From the NCBI RefSeq assembly GCF_001724815.1, contig NZ_MEDO01000008.1:1-64000 (forward strand): a stretch of DNA of 64,000 nt, written 5' to 3'. Below are positions 21,616 to 34,976 of this stretch, piece by piece (positions within the stretch are counted from its first letter, which is position 1; every line of letters begins with the position of its first letter). The notes beneath the pieces were generated by a model. The model saw only the letters and a list, made by a program, of their open reading frames with translations, was not told the DNA's origin and did no database searches. Source of the DNA: Arenimonas sp. SCN 70-307. Lineage in GTDB: Bacteria; Pseudomonadota; Gammaproteobacteria; Xanthomonadales; Xanthomonadaceae. The position numbers and the translations under genes are program-made.

Positions 21616-22152
21616 TCAGGTCATCCGGCGTAGCGTATCGTCCCGGCGCACGAAGTGGTGGTACAGCGCCGCCAGCACGTGCAGGCCCACCACCCAGTAG
21701 AAGGCGCTGCCGATGAGCTCGTGCAGGTCTTCGAACTGGTGGGCCAGCGTCTCGCTGGGGGCCATCAGGGCGGGCAGGACCACGCTGGTGAAGGGCAGCA
21801 GGATCTGCTTGCCGTCGGTCCACGCCGTCATCAGGCCCAGCACCGGCTGCGCCACCAGCATGGCGTAGAGCAGCAGGTGCAGGCCCTTGGCCGGCAGCGC
21901 CTGCCACGCCGGCAGCGGCGGCGACACCGCCGGCGCCGGGCGCGAGAAGGCCAGCAGCAGCCTAGGCAGCATCAGCGCCAGGATGGCGATGCCCGCCCAG
22001 AAGTGCGCCTGCATCATGGCCGCGCGCTCGGGCGTGCCGCGGGCGAAATTCTCGCGGCCCTCGATGAACACGAAGGCCAGCACCAACACGATGCCGATGC
22101 CCCAGTGCAGGGCTCGGCGGGACGGGGCGTAACGCGGACGCGGCGAAACCAT
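21616..22152 (-). CDS. Cytochrome b561-like membrane protein
   Basis: RRALHWGIGIVLVLAFV...AHFWAGIAIL...ALPAKGLHLLLYAMLVAQPVLG...DLHELIGSAFYWVVGLHVLAALYHHFV, with conserved haem-ligand His residues. Confidence 0.88.
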   Translation of the reverse strand: MVSPRPRYAPSRRALHWGIGIVLVLAFVFIEGRENFARGTPERAAMMQAHFWAGIAILALMLPRLLLAFSRPAPAVSPPLPAWQALPAKGLHLLLYAMLVAQPVLGLMTAWTDGKQILLPFTSVVLPALMAPSETLAHQFEDLHELIGSAFYWVVGLHVLAALYHHFVRRDDTLRRMT

Positions 22153-22261
22153 GGCGGGCTCCTCGGGCTGGCCTGGCGCCAGAATGCGCCAACGCTGGGG
22201 CCTTTCCTTGACGGCGGTCAAGTGTTCGCCCGCGCCCGCGCGAACGGTTAGCATTTGCGCC

Positions 22262-23044
22262 ATGGAAAACACCACCACCGTCGCCAGCTGGAACGTCAAC
22301 TCGCTCAACGTGCGCCTGCCGCACCTGGAGGAGTGGCTCAAGCTGCGCCAGCCCGACATCGTCGGCCTGCAGGAAACCAAGCTCGAGGACAGCCGTTTCC
22401 CCGACGACGCCCTGGCGGCGCTGGGCTACCGCAGCGTCTTCGCCGGCCAGAAGACCTACAACGGCGTGGCCATCCTGGCGCGCGAGGCGCCGGCCGAGGT
22501 GCAGGTGGGCATCCCGGGCTTCGAGGACGAGCAAAAGCGCGTCATCGCCGCCACCGTGGGCGACCTGCGCATCGTCAACCTTTACGTGGTCAACGGCCAG
22601 GACGTGGGCACCGACAAGTACGACTACAAGCTGCGCTGGCTCGAGGCCGTGCACGGCTGGCTGGCGCAGGAGATCAGGGCACACCCGCGGCTGGTGGTGA
22701 TGGGCGACTTCAACATCGCGCCCGACGACCGCGACGTGCACGACCCGGCGGTGTGGAACGACGCCTCCATCCTCACTTCCACGGCCGAACGCGCGGCGCT
22801 GCGCCGCCTGCTCGAACTGGGCCTGCACGACAGCTACCGCCTGCACCACGCCGACGGCGGCGTGTTCAGCTGGTGGGATTACCGCGCGGCCGGTTTCCGC
22901 CGCAACCTGGGCCTGCGCATCGACCTGTGCCTGGTGTCCGACGCCCTGCGCGAGCGCTGCGTGGGCGCCGAGGTCGACCGCGAGCCGCGCACCTGGGAGC
23001 GGCCGAGCGACCACGCCCCAGCCCTCGTGCGCCTGGCCCGCTGA
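22262..23044 (+). CDS. xth: Exodeoxyribonuclease III
   Basis: TTVASWNVNSLNVRLPHLEEWLKLRQPDIVGLQETKLED...VVMGDFNIAPDDRDVHDP...WWDYRAAGFRRNLGLRIDLCLVS. Confidence 0.95.
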   Translation: MENTTTVASWNVNSLNVRLPHLEEWLKLRQPDIVGLQETKLEDSRFPDDALAALGYRSVFAGQKTYNGVAILAREAPAEVQVGIPGFEDEQKRVIAATVGDLRIVNLYVVNGQDVGTDKYDYKLRWLEAVHGWLAQEIRAHPRLVVMGDFNIAPDDRDVHDPAVWNDASILTSTAERAALRRLLELGLHDSYRLHHADGGVFSWWDYRAAGFRRNLGLRIDLCLVSDALRERCVGAEVDREPRTWERPSDHAPALVRLAR

Positions 23045-23051
23045 GAACCCT

Positions 23052-23128
23052 GTAGGAGCGCCTTCAGGCGCGAATCCCTGCTTTGCCGAAGGCAAAGTCA
23101 AAAGATTCGCGCCTGAAGGCGCTCCTAC
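23052..23128. repeat. Paired REP element, copy 3 (centre inverted relative to copies 1 and 2)
   Basis: gtaggagcgccttcaggcgcgaatc...gattcgcgcctgaaggcgctcctac with central hairpin ctttgccgaaggcaaag. Confidence 0.95.
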
Positions 23129-23137
23129 AAGGGCGCG

Positions 23138-27089
<3,952 letters not shown>

Positions 27090-27186
27090 GCAGGGCTCCG
27101 TGATGAATACCGGACGACGGGATTGTTATGCTCCCGAATCTAGCACAGGCCCCGTGGGCGGCCTGGCACGACGGGGAGTGGCTTGG

Positions 27187-27984
27187 ATGGCGCAGCGGCG
27201 GGTGCTGATCACGGGGGCGGGCAGCGGGCTGGGGCAGGCGCTGGCGCATCGCTACGCAAGGGCCGGCGACAAGGTCGCCTGCATCGACCTCGACGCCGCG
27301 CGGGCCGAGCTGACCCGCGCCGCGCTGCCCGGCGAGGGCCACCTGGCGATGTCGGCCAACGTCGGCAGCGACGACGCCATGGAGCAGGTGCACGAACGCA
27401 TCGCCGGCGAGTGGGGCGGGCTGGACGTGCTGGTGAACAACGCCGGCATCGCCACCGGCGGCGCCATGGTGGACACCACCATGGCCGAGTGGCGCAACGT
27501 GCTCGAGATCAACCTGCTGGGCGTGGTTCGCGGCTGCCGGCTGTTCCTGCCCGGCATGATCGCCGCCGGCCGCGGCCAGGTCGTCAACACCGCCAGCTTC
27601 GCCGGCCTGGCCGGCGCGCCGAGCATCATGAGCTACGGCGTGTCCAAGGCCGCGGTGGTGGCGCTGAGCGAGCAGCTGCGCGCCGAGGTGCAGGGCCAGG
27701 GCATCACCGTCAGCGTGCTGTGCCCGGCCTTTTTCCGCACCAACCTGCTCGAGAGCTGGCAGGGCGACCCGCGCCTGAAGTCCTTCGCGGGCAAGATGAT
27801 GGACACCTCGCCCGACACGCTCGAAGGCGTGGCCGACCGCAGCTTCGCCGCCATCGAGCGCGGCGAGTTCCTGGTCATGCCCACCCGCCACGAACCGATG
27901 CGCTGGCGCCTCAAGCGCTGGTTCCCGAACCTCTACTTCAAGCAGCTGCTCAAGCTCGTCAGGCAGCGCAACCCGGGGCACTGA
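27187..27984 (+). CDS. SDR family oxidoreductase
   Basis: RRVLITGAGSGLGQALAHRYA...VNNAGIATGGAM...SYGVSKAAVVALSEQL. Confidence 0.92.
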   Translation: MAQRRVLITGAGSGLGQALAHRYARAGDKVACIDLDAARAELTRAALPGEGHLAMSANVGSDDAMEQVHERIAGEWGGLDVLVNNAGIATGGAMVDTTMAEWRNVLEINLLGVVRGCRLFLPGMIAAGRGQVVNTASFAGLAGAPSIMSYGVSKAAVVALSEQLRAEVQGQGITVSVLCPAFFRTNLLESWQGDPRLKSFAGKMMDTSPDTLEGVADRSFAAIERGEFLVMPTRHEPMRWRLKRWFPNLYFKQLLKLVRQRNPGH

Positions 27985-27985
27985 C

Positions 27986-29029
27986 ATGGACTGGATGATC
28001 TACGGCGCCAACGGCTACACCGGCCGCATGGTGGTGGAAGAAGCCGTGCGCCGCGGCCTGCGCCCGGTGCTGGCCGGCCGCAACGCCGCCCAGCTCGAGG
28101 AGCTGGCGCATAAGCACGGGCTGCCGGTGCGCGCCTTCGCGCTCGACAACCCCGTGGCGCTGCGCACCGGGCTCAACGGCATCGGCCTGGTGCTGCATTG
28201 CGCGGGGCCGTTTTCGGCCACCAGCGTGCCCATGCTCGACGCCTGCCTGGACGTGGGCGCGCACTACCTGGACATCACCGGCGAGATCGACGTGTTCGCG
28301 CACTGCCACTCGCGCGACGAGGACGCGAAGGCCAGGGGCATCGTGGTGCTGCCCGGCGCCGGCTTCGACGTGGTGCCCACCGACTGCCTTGCGGCCATCC
28401 TCAAGCGCGAACTGCCCGGCGCGACGTCGCTGGTGCTGGCCTTCGAGGCCGGCGGCGGCCCCAGCCCCGGCACCGCCAAGACCAGCGTCGAGGGCCTGGG
28501 CAAGGGCGGGCGCGCGCGCATCGGCGGCAAGCTCACGCGCGTGCCGCTGGCCTGGAAGACCCGCACCTTCGAGCGCGACGGCGAGCAGCGTTTCGCCATG
28601 ACCATTCCCTGGGGTGACGTGTACACCGCCTACGTGTCCACCGGCATCCCCGACATCGAGGTCTACATGGGCGTGCCGCCGGCCACCGCGGCGCGCCTGC
28701 GCAGGCTGCGCCTGCTCGGGCCGCTGCTGGGCCTGGGGCCGGTGCAGTCCTGGCTCAAGAAGCAGGTCGGGAAAAAGGTGCGCGGCCCGTCGGAAAAGAC
28801 GCGCGGCAAGACCGGCTGCGTGGTCTGGGGCGAGGCGCGCGACGCCGGCGGCCACGAGGTGCGCCGCACGCTGCGCACGCCCAACGGCTACGACATCACC
28901 GTGACGGCCTCGCTGGGCATCGTGCAGCGCCTGCTGTCGGGCCCGGCGCCGGAGGCCGGCTTCCACACGCCCTCGCGGCTAATGGGCGCCGACTACGTGC
29001 TGTCGCTGCCGGGCGTGCGCCTGGAGTGA
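27986..29029 (+). CDS. Saccharopine dehydrogenase-like / trans-acting enoyl reductase family protein
   Basis: MDWMIYGANGYTGRMVVEEAVRRGLRPVLAGRNAAQLEELA...CAGPFSATSVPMLDACLDVGAHYLDITGE. Confidence 0.9.
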   Translation: MDWMIYGANGYTGRMVVEEAVRRGLRPVLAGRNAAQLEELAHKHGLPVRAFALDNPVALRTGLNGIGLVLHCAGPFSATSVPMLDACLDVGAHYLDITGEIDVFAHCHSRDEDAKARGIVVLPGAGFDVVPTDCLAAILKRELPGATSLVLAFEAGGGPSPGTAKTSVEGLGKGGRARIGGKLTRVPLAWKTRTFERDGEQRFAMTIPWGDVYTAYVSTGIPDIEVYMGVPPATAARLRRLRLLGPLLGLGPVQSWLKKQVGKKVRGPSEKTRGKTGCVVWGEARDAGGHEVRRTLRTPNGYDITVTASLGIVQRLLSGPAPEAGFHTPSRLMGADYVLSLPGVRLE

Positions 29030-29066
29030 GCCGCTTGGCGGCGGCGGGCAGGCTTGACGTTCCGCC

Positions 29067-29693
29067 CTATTCGACAATGCAACATTGACCACAAACGCAG
29101 CACGCATAGACGTTGCAGCACTGATACGAGCCTGAGCCCGGTGGGGAGCAAAGACCTCCACAACACCCTGTGGCTCCTGCCTCGGAGTCATCGCCTGCAG
29201 CAATCAGGCCATCTTCATCCAAGCATTGCGTGGTGCGCTCCGTCATTCTGGATGGGTCGGCCTTCATCACCGCATACGAAGAGACCTGCACTTCGATTGA
29301 CTTGCCTGTGGAGTCGGTTTGCGTGGCAGAGATGACGTTGCCAGTGTCATCGGGCCTTGGAGACAAGATCAGGGTGGCGTTCATCAGTTCGCTTCCCGTT
29401 TCGAACTTGCCTCCCCATACCCGAGCCCTGAGTCCCGTGCCTTTCACTGGTCCAATCTCCAGCTGGGTGATGAGCTCCAATTCAATGGAGTAAAGCGGAT
29501 TCTTGTCGTCGTCAATGCGGCTGATATAGCCGGTTCTGTCAGCGAGCAGTTGCACATTCGGTGCCATGACCTCCTTGCCATCGATCAGGACGCGCGCGGA
29601 AACGACGTGGATGTCATGGTCAGATGCCGCATGCGAATTGCCGGCAGCCAGGAAGGTAAAGAATGCAAGCGAGAAATAGAGAAAAAGTCTCAT
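29067..29693 (-). CDS. Secreted protein of unknown function with cysteine-dense C-terminal tail
   Basis: Signal peptide MRLFLYFSLAFFTFLAAGNSHA; C-terminus GCCGGLCSPPGSGSYQCCNVYACCVCGQCCIVE; visibly lower GC than neighbours. Confidence 0.75.
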   Translation of the reverse strand: MRLFLYFSLAFFTFLAAGNSHAASDHDIHVVSARVLIDGKEVMAPNVQLLADRTGYISRIDDDKNPLYSIELELITQLEIGPVKGTGLRARVWGGKFETGSELMNATLILSPRPDDTGNVISATQTDSTGKSIEVQVSSYAVMKADPSRMTERTTQCLDEDGLIAAGDDSEAGATGCCGGLCSPPGSGSYQCCNVYACCVCGQCCIVE

Positions 29694-29862
29694 TTCTGTC
29701 CTCCAGATTGAGCGGGTGCTTTTTTGGCCAACGCAACCCGCCCTGGGTATCGGCCACTGGCCTTTTACCATCGCGGAGCCCCGGCAGGCGACCGGCTTTG
29801 CTGGCCAAGGCGTGCCCCGTTACCCTTGGCCGGCCCATGCGGGGCGCTCCGGGAGACCGACC

Positions 29863-30078
29863 ATGCGAATGCCAGCCCTAATCCTCGGCGTCATCCTGCT
29901 GATCGTTGGCGGCCTGATCGCCGCCGGCACGCTCAGGTACGACGGCGAGGACAAGGCGGAGTTCGGCCCGGTCAAGTTCAGCCTCACGAGGGAAAAGACC
30001 CCGCCGGCGAACCTGGGCTGGGTGCTGGTGGGCGTCGGCGCGCTGGCGTTGGTGGTTGGCGTCGCCAGCAAGAAGTAG
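29863..30078 (+). CDS. Small two-TM membrane protein (DUF3185-like)
   Basis: 71 aa: MRMPALILGVILLIVGGLIAAGTLRYDGEDKAEFGPVKFSLTREKTPPANLGWVLVGVGALALVVGVASKK. Confidence 0.65.
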   Translation: MRMPALILGVILLIVGGLIAAGTLRYDGEDKAEFGPVKFSLTREKTPPANLGWVLVGVGALALVVGVASKK

Positions 30079-30133
30079 CGGCGCAGGCGTTTCGCGCACG
30101 GCCGCGCGGTCGCGGCGCGGCTACAATGGCGCC

Positions 30134-32311
30134 ATGGATGTTTCCCACCTGCTCGACGGCCTGAACCCGGCCCAGCGCGAGGCCGTGTCGGCCCCGCCGG
30201 GCCACCTGCTGGTGCTCGCCGGTGCCGGTTCCGGCAAGACCCGCGTGCTCACGCACCGCATCGGCTGGCTCAACGAGGTCGTGGGCGTGCCCGCCCACGG
30301 CGTCCTCGCCGTCACCTTCACCAACAAGGCCGCCGCCGAGATGCGCGGCCGCGTCGAGGGCCTGTTGCGGCACGGCAGCCGCGGCATGTGGATCGGCACT
30401 TTCCACGGCCTGGCGCACCGGCTGCTGCGCCTGCACTGGCAGGAAGCGAACCTGCCCGAATCCTTCCAGGTGCTCGACGCCGACGACCAGGTGCGCCTGC
30501 TCAAGCGCGTGGCCGCCGACCTCGACCTCGACGAGGGTCGCTTCCCGCCGCGGCAGATGGCCTGGTGGATCAACGCGCAGAAGGACGAGGGCCGGCGCCC
30601 GAAGCACATCCAGCCGGCCGGCGGCGACTTCTACGGCTCGACCATGGTGCGCGTCTACGAGGCCTACGAGGAGCGCTGCCAGCGCGCCGGCCTGGTGGAC
30701 TTCGCCGAGCTGCTGCTGCGCGCGCACGAGCTGTGGTTGGGCAACGAGCCGCTGCTGCACCACTACCGTCAGCGTTTCCGCCACATCCTGGTCGACGAGT
30801 TCCAGGACACCAACGCGATCCAGTACGCCTTCGTGCGCGTGCTGGCGGGCGAGACCGGCGAGGTGTTCGTGGTCGGCGACGACGACCAGGCCATCTACGG
30901 CTGGCGCGGCGCCAAGGTCGAAAACGTGCAGCGTTTCCTGCGCGACTACCCGGGCGCGCGCACGATCAAGCTCGAGCAGAACTACCGCTCGAGCGGCAAC
31001 ATCCTGGCGGCCGCCAACGCGGTGATCGCGCACAACCCCGAACGCGTCGGCAAGCAGCTGTGGACCGACGCCGGCGAGGGCGAGCCGATCGAACTGTTCG
31101 CGGCCTACAACGAGGTCGACGAGGCGCGTTTCGTGGTCGAGCGCATCCAGGCCTGGATCCGCGAGGGCGGCAGCGCCGGCGACAACGCCGTGCTCTACCG
31201 CTCCAACGCCCAGTCGCGGGTGATGGAAGAACAGCTCATGCAGGCCGGCTTGCCGTATCGCGTGTACGGCGGCCAGCGCTTCTTCGAGCGCATGGAAATC
31301 AAGGACGCGCTGGCCTACCTGCGCCTGGTGGCCAACCGCGCCGACGACGCCGCCTTCGAGCGCGCGGTGAACACGCCGCCGCGCGGCATCGGCGGCAAGA
31401 CCCTGGACGAAGTGCGCCGGCACGCGCGCGAGCGGGCGCTGCCGCTGTTCGAGGCGGCGCGGGCGCTGGCGGGCGAGGGCAGCGGCCTGGCCGGGCGCGC
31501 GCGCAATGCGCTCAAGGGCTTCATCGCGCTGATGGACGGGCTGGAGGCCGACATCGTCGACTCGCCGCTGCACGAACAGTTCGACCACGTCATCGCCACT
31601 TCCGGGTTGCGTGAGCACTACGCCAACGAGTCGCGTGGCCAGCTCGATTCGCGGGTCGACAACCTCGATGAACTGGTGTCGGTGGCCAGCCGCTTCGAGC
31701 GCCCCGACGACGAGGAGCTCGCCGGCATGAGCGAACTCGTCGCCTTCCTCGGCTACGCCGCGCTCGAGGCCGGCGAAGGCCAGGCCGAGGCCGGCGAGGA
31801 CGGCGTGCAGCTGATGACGCTGCACAGCGCCAAGGGCCTGGAGTTCCCGCAGGTGTTCCTCGTGGGCCTCGAGGAAGGCCTGTTCCCCAGCGGCAAGTCG
31901 CTGGAGGAAAGCGGGCGGCTGGAGGAGGAGCGCCGCCTGGCCTACGTGGGCCTGACGCGCGCGCGCCAGAAGCTGGTGCTCAGCTACGCCGAGTCGCGCC
32001 GCCTGCACGGCATGGAGACGATGAACCCGCCCTCGCGCTTCCTGCGCGAGATACCGCAGGCGCTGCTGCGCGAGGTGCGGCCGAAGGTGCAGGTCAGCCG
32101 TCCGGCCGGCTTCGGCGCGCCGCCTTCGGCCGCGCTGGGCAGCGCACCCTCGGGCCTGCGCCTGGGCCAGCGCGTCGTGCACCCCAGCTTCGGTGCCGGC
32201 ATCGTGATGGACGCCGAGGGCAGCGGCGCCCACGCCCGCGTGCAGGTGAACTTCGAGACCGGCGGCGCCAAGTGGCTCGTCCTCGCCTACGCCCACCTCC
32301 AACCCGCCTGA
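30134..32311 (+). CDS. uvrD: UvrD/Rep-family ATP-dependent DNA helicase II
   Basis: LNPAQREAV...AGAGSGKTRVLTHRI...VDEFQDTN...DQAIYGWRGAKVEN...TLHSAKGLEFPQVF. Confidence 0.95.
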   Translation: MDVSHLLDGLNPAQREAVSAPPGHLLVLAGAGSGKTRVLTHRIGWLNEVVGVPAHGVLAVTFTNKAAAEMRGRVEGLLRHGSRGMWIGTFHGLAHRLLRLHWQEANLPESFQVLDADDQVRLLKRVAADLDLDEGRFPPRQMAWWINAQKDEGRRPKHIQPAGGDFYGSTMVRVYEAYEERCQRAGLVDFAELLLRAHELWLGNEPLLHHYRQRFRHILVDEFQDTNAIQYAFVRVLAGETGEVFVVGDDDQAIYGWRGAKVENVQRFLRDYPGARTIKLEQNYRSSGNILAAANAVIAHNPERVGKQLWTDAGEGEPIELFAAYNEVDEARFVVERIQAWIREGGSAGDNAVLYRSNAQSRVMEEQLMQAGLPYRVYGGQRFFERMEIKDALAYLRLVANRADDAAFERAVNTPPRGIGGKTLDEVRRHARERALPLFEAARALAGEGSGLAGRARNALKGFIALMDGLEADIVDSPLHEQFDHVIATSGLREHYANESRGQLDSRVDNLDELVSVASRFERPDDEELAGMSELVAFLGYAALEAGEGQAEAGEDGVQLMTLHSAKGLEFPQVFLVGLEEGLFPSGKSLEESGRLEEERRLAYVGLTRARQKLVLSYAESRRLHGMETMNPPSRFLREIPQALLREVRPKVQVSRPAGFGAPPSAALGSAPSGLRLGQRVVHPSFGAGIVMDAEGSGAHARVQVNFETGGAKWLVLAYAHLQPA

Positions 32312-32401
32312 GCCCGCCCCCCGCCGGTCCTGGAGGCCCTCCCACGGGGGCGCCGTGGAGGCATACTGCGCGGCGGGATTCGATGAGTACGAGGATGGTC
32401 C

Positions 32402-33499
32402 ATGAAGCGACGTGAACTCCTGCGGGGCGCCGGCCTGGCGGCCGTGGCGACCGGCCTGGCGGCCTGCGGTGCGGCACCGGGGGATGGTGCGGGTCCGACC
32501 GCCTCCACCGAGCGCCTGCAGTGGAAGATGGTCACGTCCTGGCCCACCAACTTCCCCGGCCTGGGCACGGGTGCGGCGAAGCTGGCCGAGATGATCACCG
32601 CCACCAGCGGCGGCCGCCTGACGGTGAAGGTGTACGGCGCCGGCGAGCTGGTGCCCGCCTTCGAAGTGTTCGACGCCGTCGGCCGCGGCACCGCCGAGAT
32701 GGGCCATTCGGCCGCCTACTACTGGAAGGGCAAGTCGGCCGCCGCGCCCTTCTTCTGCGCCGTGCCCTTCGGCCTCAACGCCCAGGAAATGAACGGCTGG
32801 CTCTACCAGGGCGGCGGCCTGGAGCTGTGGCGCGAGCTTTACGCGCGCTTCGGCCTGGTGCCCTTCCCGGCCGGCAACACCGGCGTGCAGCTGGCCGGCT
32901 GGTTCCGCAAGCCGGTGGCGTCGATCGCCGACCTCAAGGGCCTGAAGATGCGCATCCCGGGCCTGGGTGGCGAAGTGATGTCGCGCGTGGGCGCCACGCC
33001 GGTGAACCTGCCCGGCGCCGAGATCTTCAGCTCGCTGCAGACCGGCGCCATCGACGCCGCCGAGTGGGTGGGCCCGTACAACGACCTGGCCTTCGGCCTG
33101 CATCGCGCGGCGAAGTTCTGCTACTACCCGGGCTGGCAGGAGCCGGGCCCGACGCTCGAGTGCATGGTCAACCAGGCCGCGTGGGAAAAGCTGCCGCAGG
33201 ACCTCAAGGACATCGTCGACGCCTGCTGCCGGGCCGTGAACGATTCGATGCTGGCCGAGTACACCGCGCGCAACCAGCAGGCCTTGGACGCGCTGGTGCG
33301 CGAGCATGGCGTCGAGCTGCGCCAGCTGCCCGACGACGTGCTGCTGGCCCTGCGCCGGGCCTCCGACAAGGTGCTCGAGGACGTGGTCGGCGAAGACCTC
33401 TTCGCCCGCAAGGTGCTCGAGTCGATGCGTGCCTTCCAGGCCCAGGCCCGCGCCTGGCACGCGGTGTCGGAAGAGGCGTACTACGCCACCCGCGGCTGA
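32402..33499 (+). CDS. TRAP transporter substrate-binding protein (DctP family), predicted Tat lipoprotein
   Basis: MKRRELLRGAGLAAVATGLAACG (twin Arg plus lipobox); WPTNFPGLGTGAAKLAEMI...PGLGGEVMSRVGATPVNLPGAEIFSSLQTGAIDAAEW. Confidence 0.9.
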   Translation: MKRRELLRGAGLAAVATGLAACGAAPGDGAGPTASTERLQWKMVTSWPTNFPGLGTGAAKLAEMITATSGGRLTVKVYGAGELVPAFEVFDAVGRGTAEMGHSAAYYWKGKSAAAPFFCAVPFGLNAQEMNGWLYQGGGLELWRELYARFGLVPFPAGNTGVQLAGWFRKPVASIADLKGLKMRIPGLGGEVMSRVGATPVNLPGAEIFSSLQTGAIDAAEWVGPYNDLAFGLHRAAKFCYYPGWQEPGPTLECMVNQAAWEKLPQDLKDIVDACCRAVNDSMLAEYTARNQQALDALVREHGVELRQLPDDVLLALRRASDKVLEDVVGEDLFARKVLESMRAFQAQARAWHAVSEEAYYATRG

Positions 33500-33636
33500 C
33501 CCTGCCACAAGTCACGCACGCGCCGCCGCGGCACAACGGTGGCTGAAACCCGCGCGCGGCGCGTGACTTCCGGGACGGCCGATTGACCCGCCCGACTGCG
33601 TAGTTTCCCGTCACCTGATGATGACGTGGATGAACG

Positions 33637-34545
33637 ATGCGTACCTGGTTCCTTCGCCTGGCCTGGCTGGCCGGCATTTTCTTCGCGGCGGTGGCCGCGC
33701 TCTTCGCCGTGGCCTGGTTCAAGGCCGAGGCCGACATGGCCCGCGTCTACGAGGTCAACGACGCACCGCTGCGCCTCGCCGGCGACGAAGCCGAGCGTGA
33801 GCGCGGCGCCCACCTCTACCGCGTGGGCGGCTGCGTCGAATGCCACGGCGAAGGCGGGCGCGGCAAGGTCTTCATCGACGCCGGCCCGGTGGCGCGGGTG
33901 GTCGCGCCGAACCTGACGCCGGCGGTGCTCGGCACGCGCTACGACACCGATGCCATCGGCGTCGCCATCCGCCACGGCCTCGACCCCCAGGGCCGGCCGC
34001 TGCGCATCATGCCCGCCGGCGACTTCATGAACCTCTCCGATGCCGACACCGCGGCGCTGGCGGCCTACCTGCAGTCGCTGCCCGATTCCGACAACGACCC
34101 TGGCGCCACCGAGATCCGTCCGCTCGGCCGCGTGCTGCACCTGCTGGGCAAGCTGCACCTGGTGCCGGCCGCCGGCATCGACCATTCGCCGCGTCGCCGC
34201 GAGGCCATCGCGCCGGCCGCCACCGCCGAATACGGCGCCTACCTGGCGCAGGTCTGCACCGGCTGCCACGGTGCCGACTGGGCTGGCCAGCGCGTGCCGG
34301 GCACGCCGCCGGAGCTGCCGCCGGCGGCCAACCTCACGCCGCACGAAAACGGCCTGGCCGGCTGGAGCGAAGCCGACTTCGCGCGCGCGCTGCGCCAGGG
34401 CCTGCGCCCCGACGGCAGCCAGCTGCACCCGTTCATGCCCTGGGGCGCCTACGGCGCGATGACCGAAACGGAGGTCTCGGCACTCTGGCTGCACCTGTCG
34501 AAGCTGCCCGCCAAGCCGGGCCAGCCCAAGGCCAGGAAGCCCTAG
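33637..34545 (+). CDS. Membrane-anchored dihaem cytochrome c
   Basis: CVECH and CTGCH haem motifs; N-terminal TM segment. Confidence 0.88.
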   Translation: MRTWFLRLAWLAGIFFAAVAALFAVAWFKAEADMARVYEVNDAPLRLAGDEAERERGAHLYRVGGCVECHGEGGRGKVFIDAGPVARVVAPNLTPAVLGTRYDTDAIGVAIRHGLDPQGRPLRIMPAGDFMNLSDADTAALAAYLQSLPDSDNDPGATEIRPLGRVLHLLGKLHLVPAAGIDHSPRRREAIAPAATAEYGAYLAQVCTGCHGADWAGQRVPGTPPELPPAANLTPHENGLAGWSEADFARALRQGLRPDGSQLHPFMPWGAYGAMTETEVSALWLHLSKLPAKPGQPKARKP

Positions 34546-34976
34546 CCCTTGCGGTACAGGTCCGGCCGGTGGATCTCCATGAGGTTCTCCGGCCGGGACG
34601 GCGGGCCGAAGCCGAAGCTGGCGTACAGCGCATGCGCGTCGCGGGTGGCCAGCATGATCCGGCGCAGGCCGCGCACCTCCGGGTGGGCCATCGCCGCGGC
34701 CACCAGCGCCCGGGCGATGCCGCGCCCGCGGTAGTCCGGCAGCACGAACACATCAGCCAGGTAGCCGAAGGTGGCGCGGTCGCCGGCGATGCGCGCGAAA
34801 CCCACCTGCCGGCCGTCGAGCCAGGCGCTGAAGCACAGCGAGTTCGCCACCGCCTTCTCCACCAGCGCGCGCGGGATGCCCGGGCTCCAGTAGGCCTGGC
34901 CGCTCAGGAAGGCATGCACCACGTCGAGGTCGACGTCGGCCGGGTCGTCGCTGATGCGAAGCTCGTCCATCGCCAT
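34542..34976 (-). CDS. GNAT family N-acetyltransferase
   Basis: DVFVLPDYRGRGIARALVAAAMAHPEVRGLRRIMLATRDAHALYASFGF; starts at 34976 or 34970. Confidence 0.88.
   Translation of the reverse strand: MAMDELRISDDPADVDLDVVHAFLSGQAYWSPGIPRALVEKAVANSLCFSAWLDGRQVGFARIAGDRATFGYLADVFVLPDYRGRGIARALVAAAMAHPEVRGLRRIMLATRDAHALYASFGFGPPSRPENLMEIHRPDLYRKG

Noticed and set aside
29984-33508. 1174-aa minus-strand ORF opposite uvrD and the TRAP SBP
   Set aside because: Covers two well-supported genes and the gap between them; shadow ORF composition.
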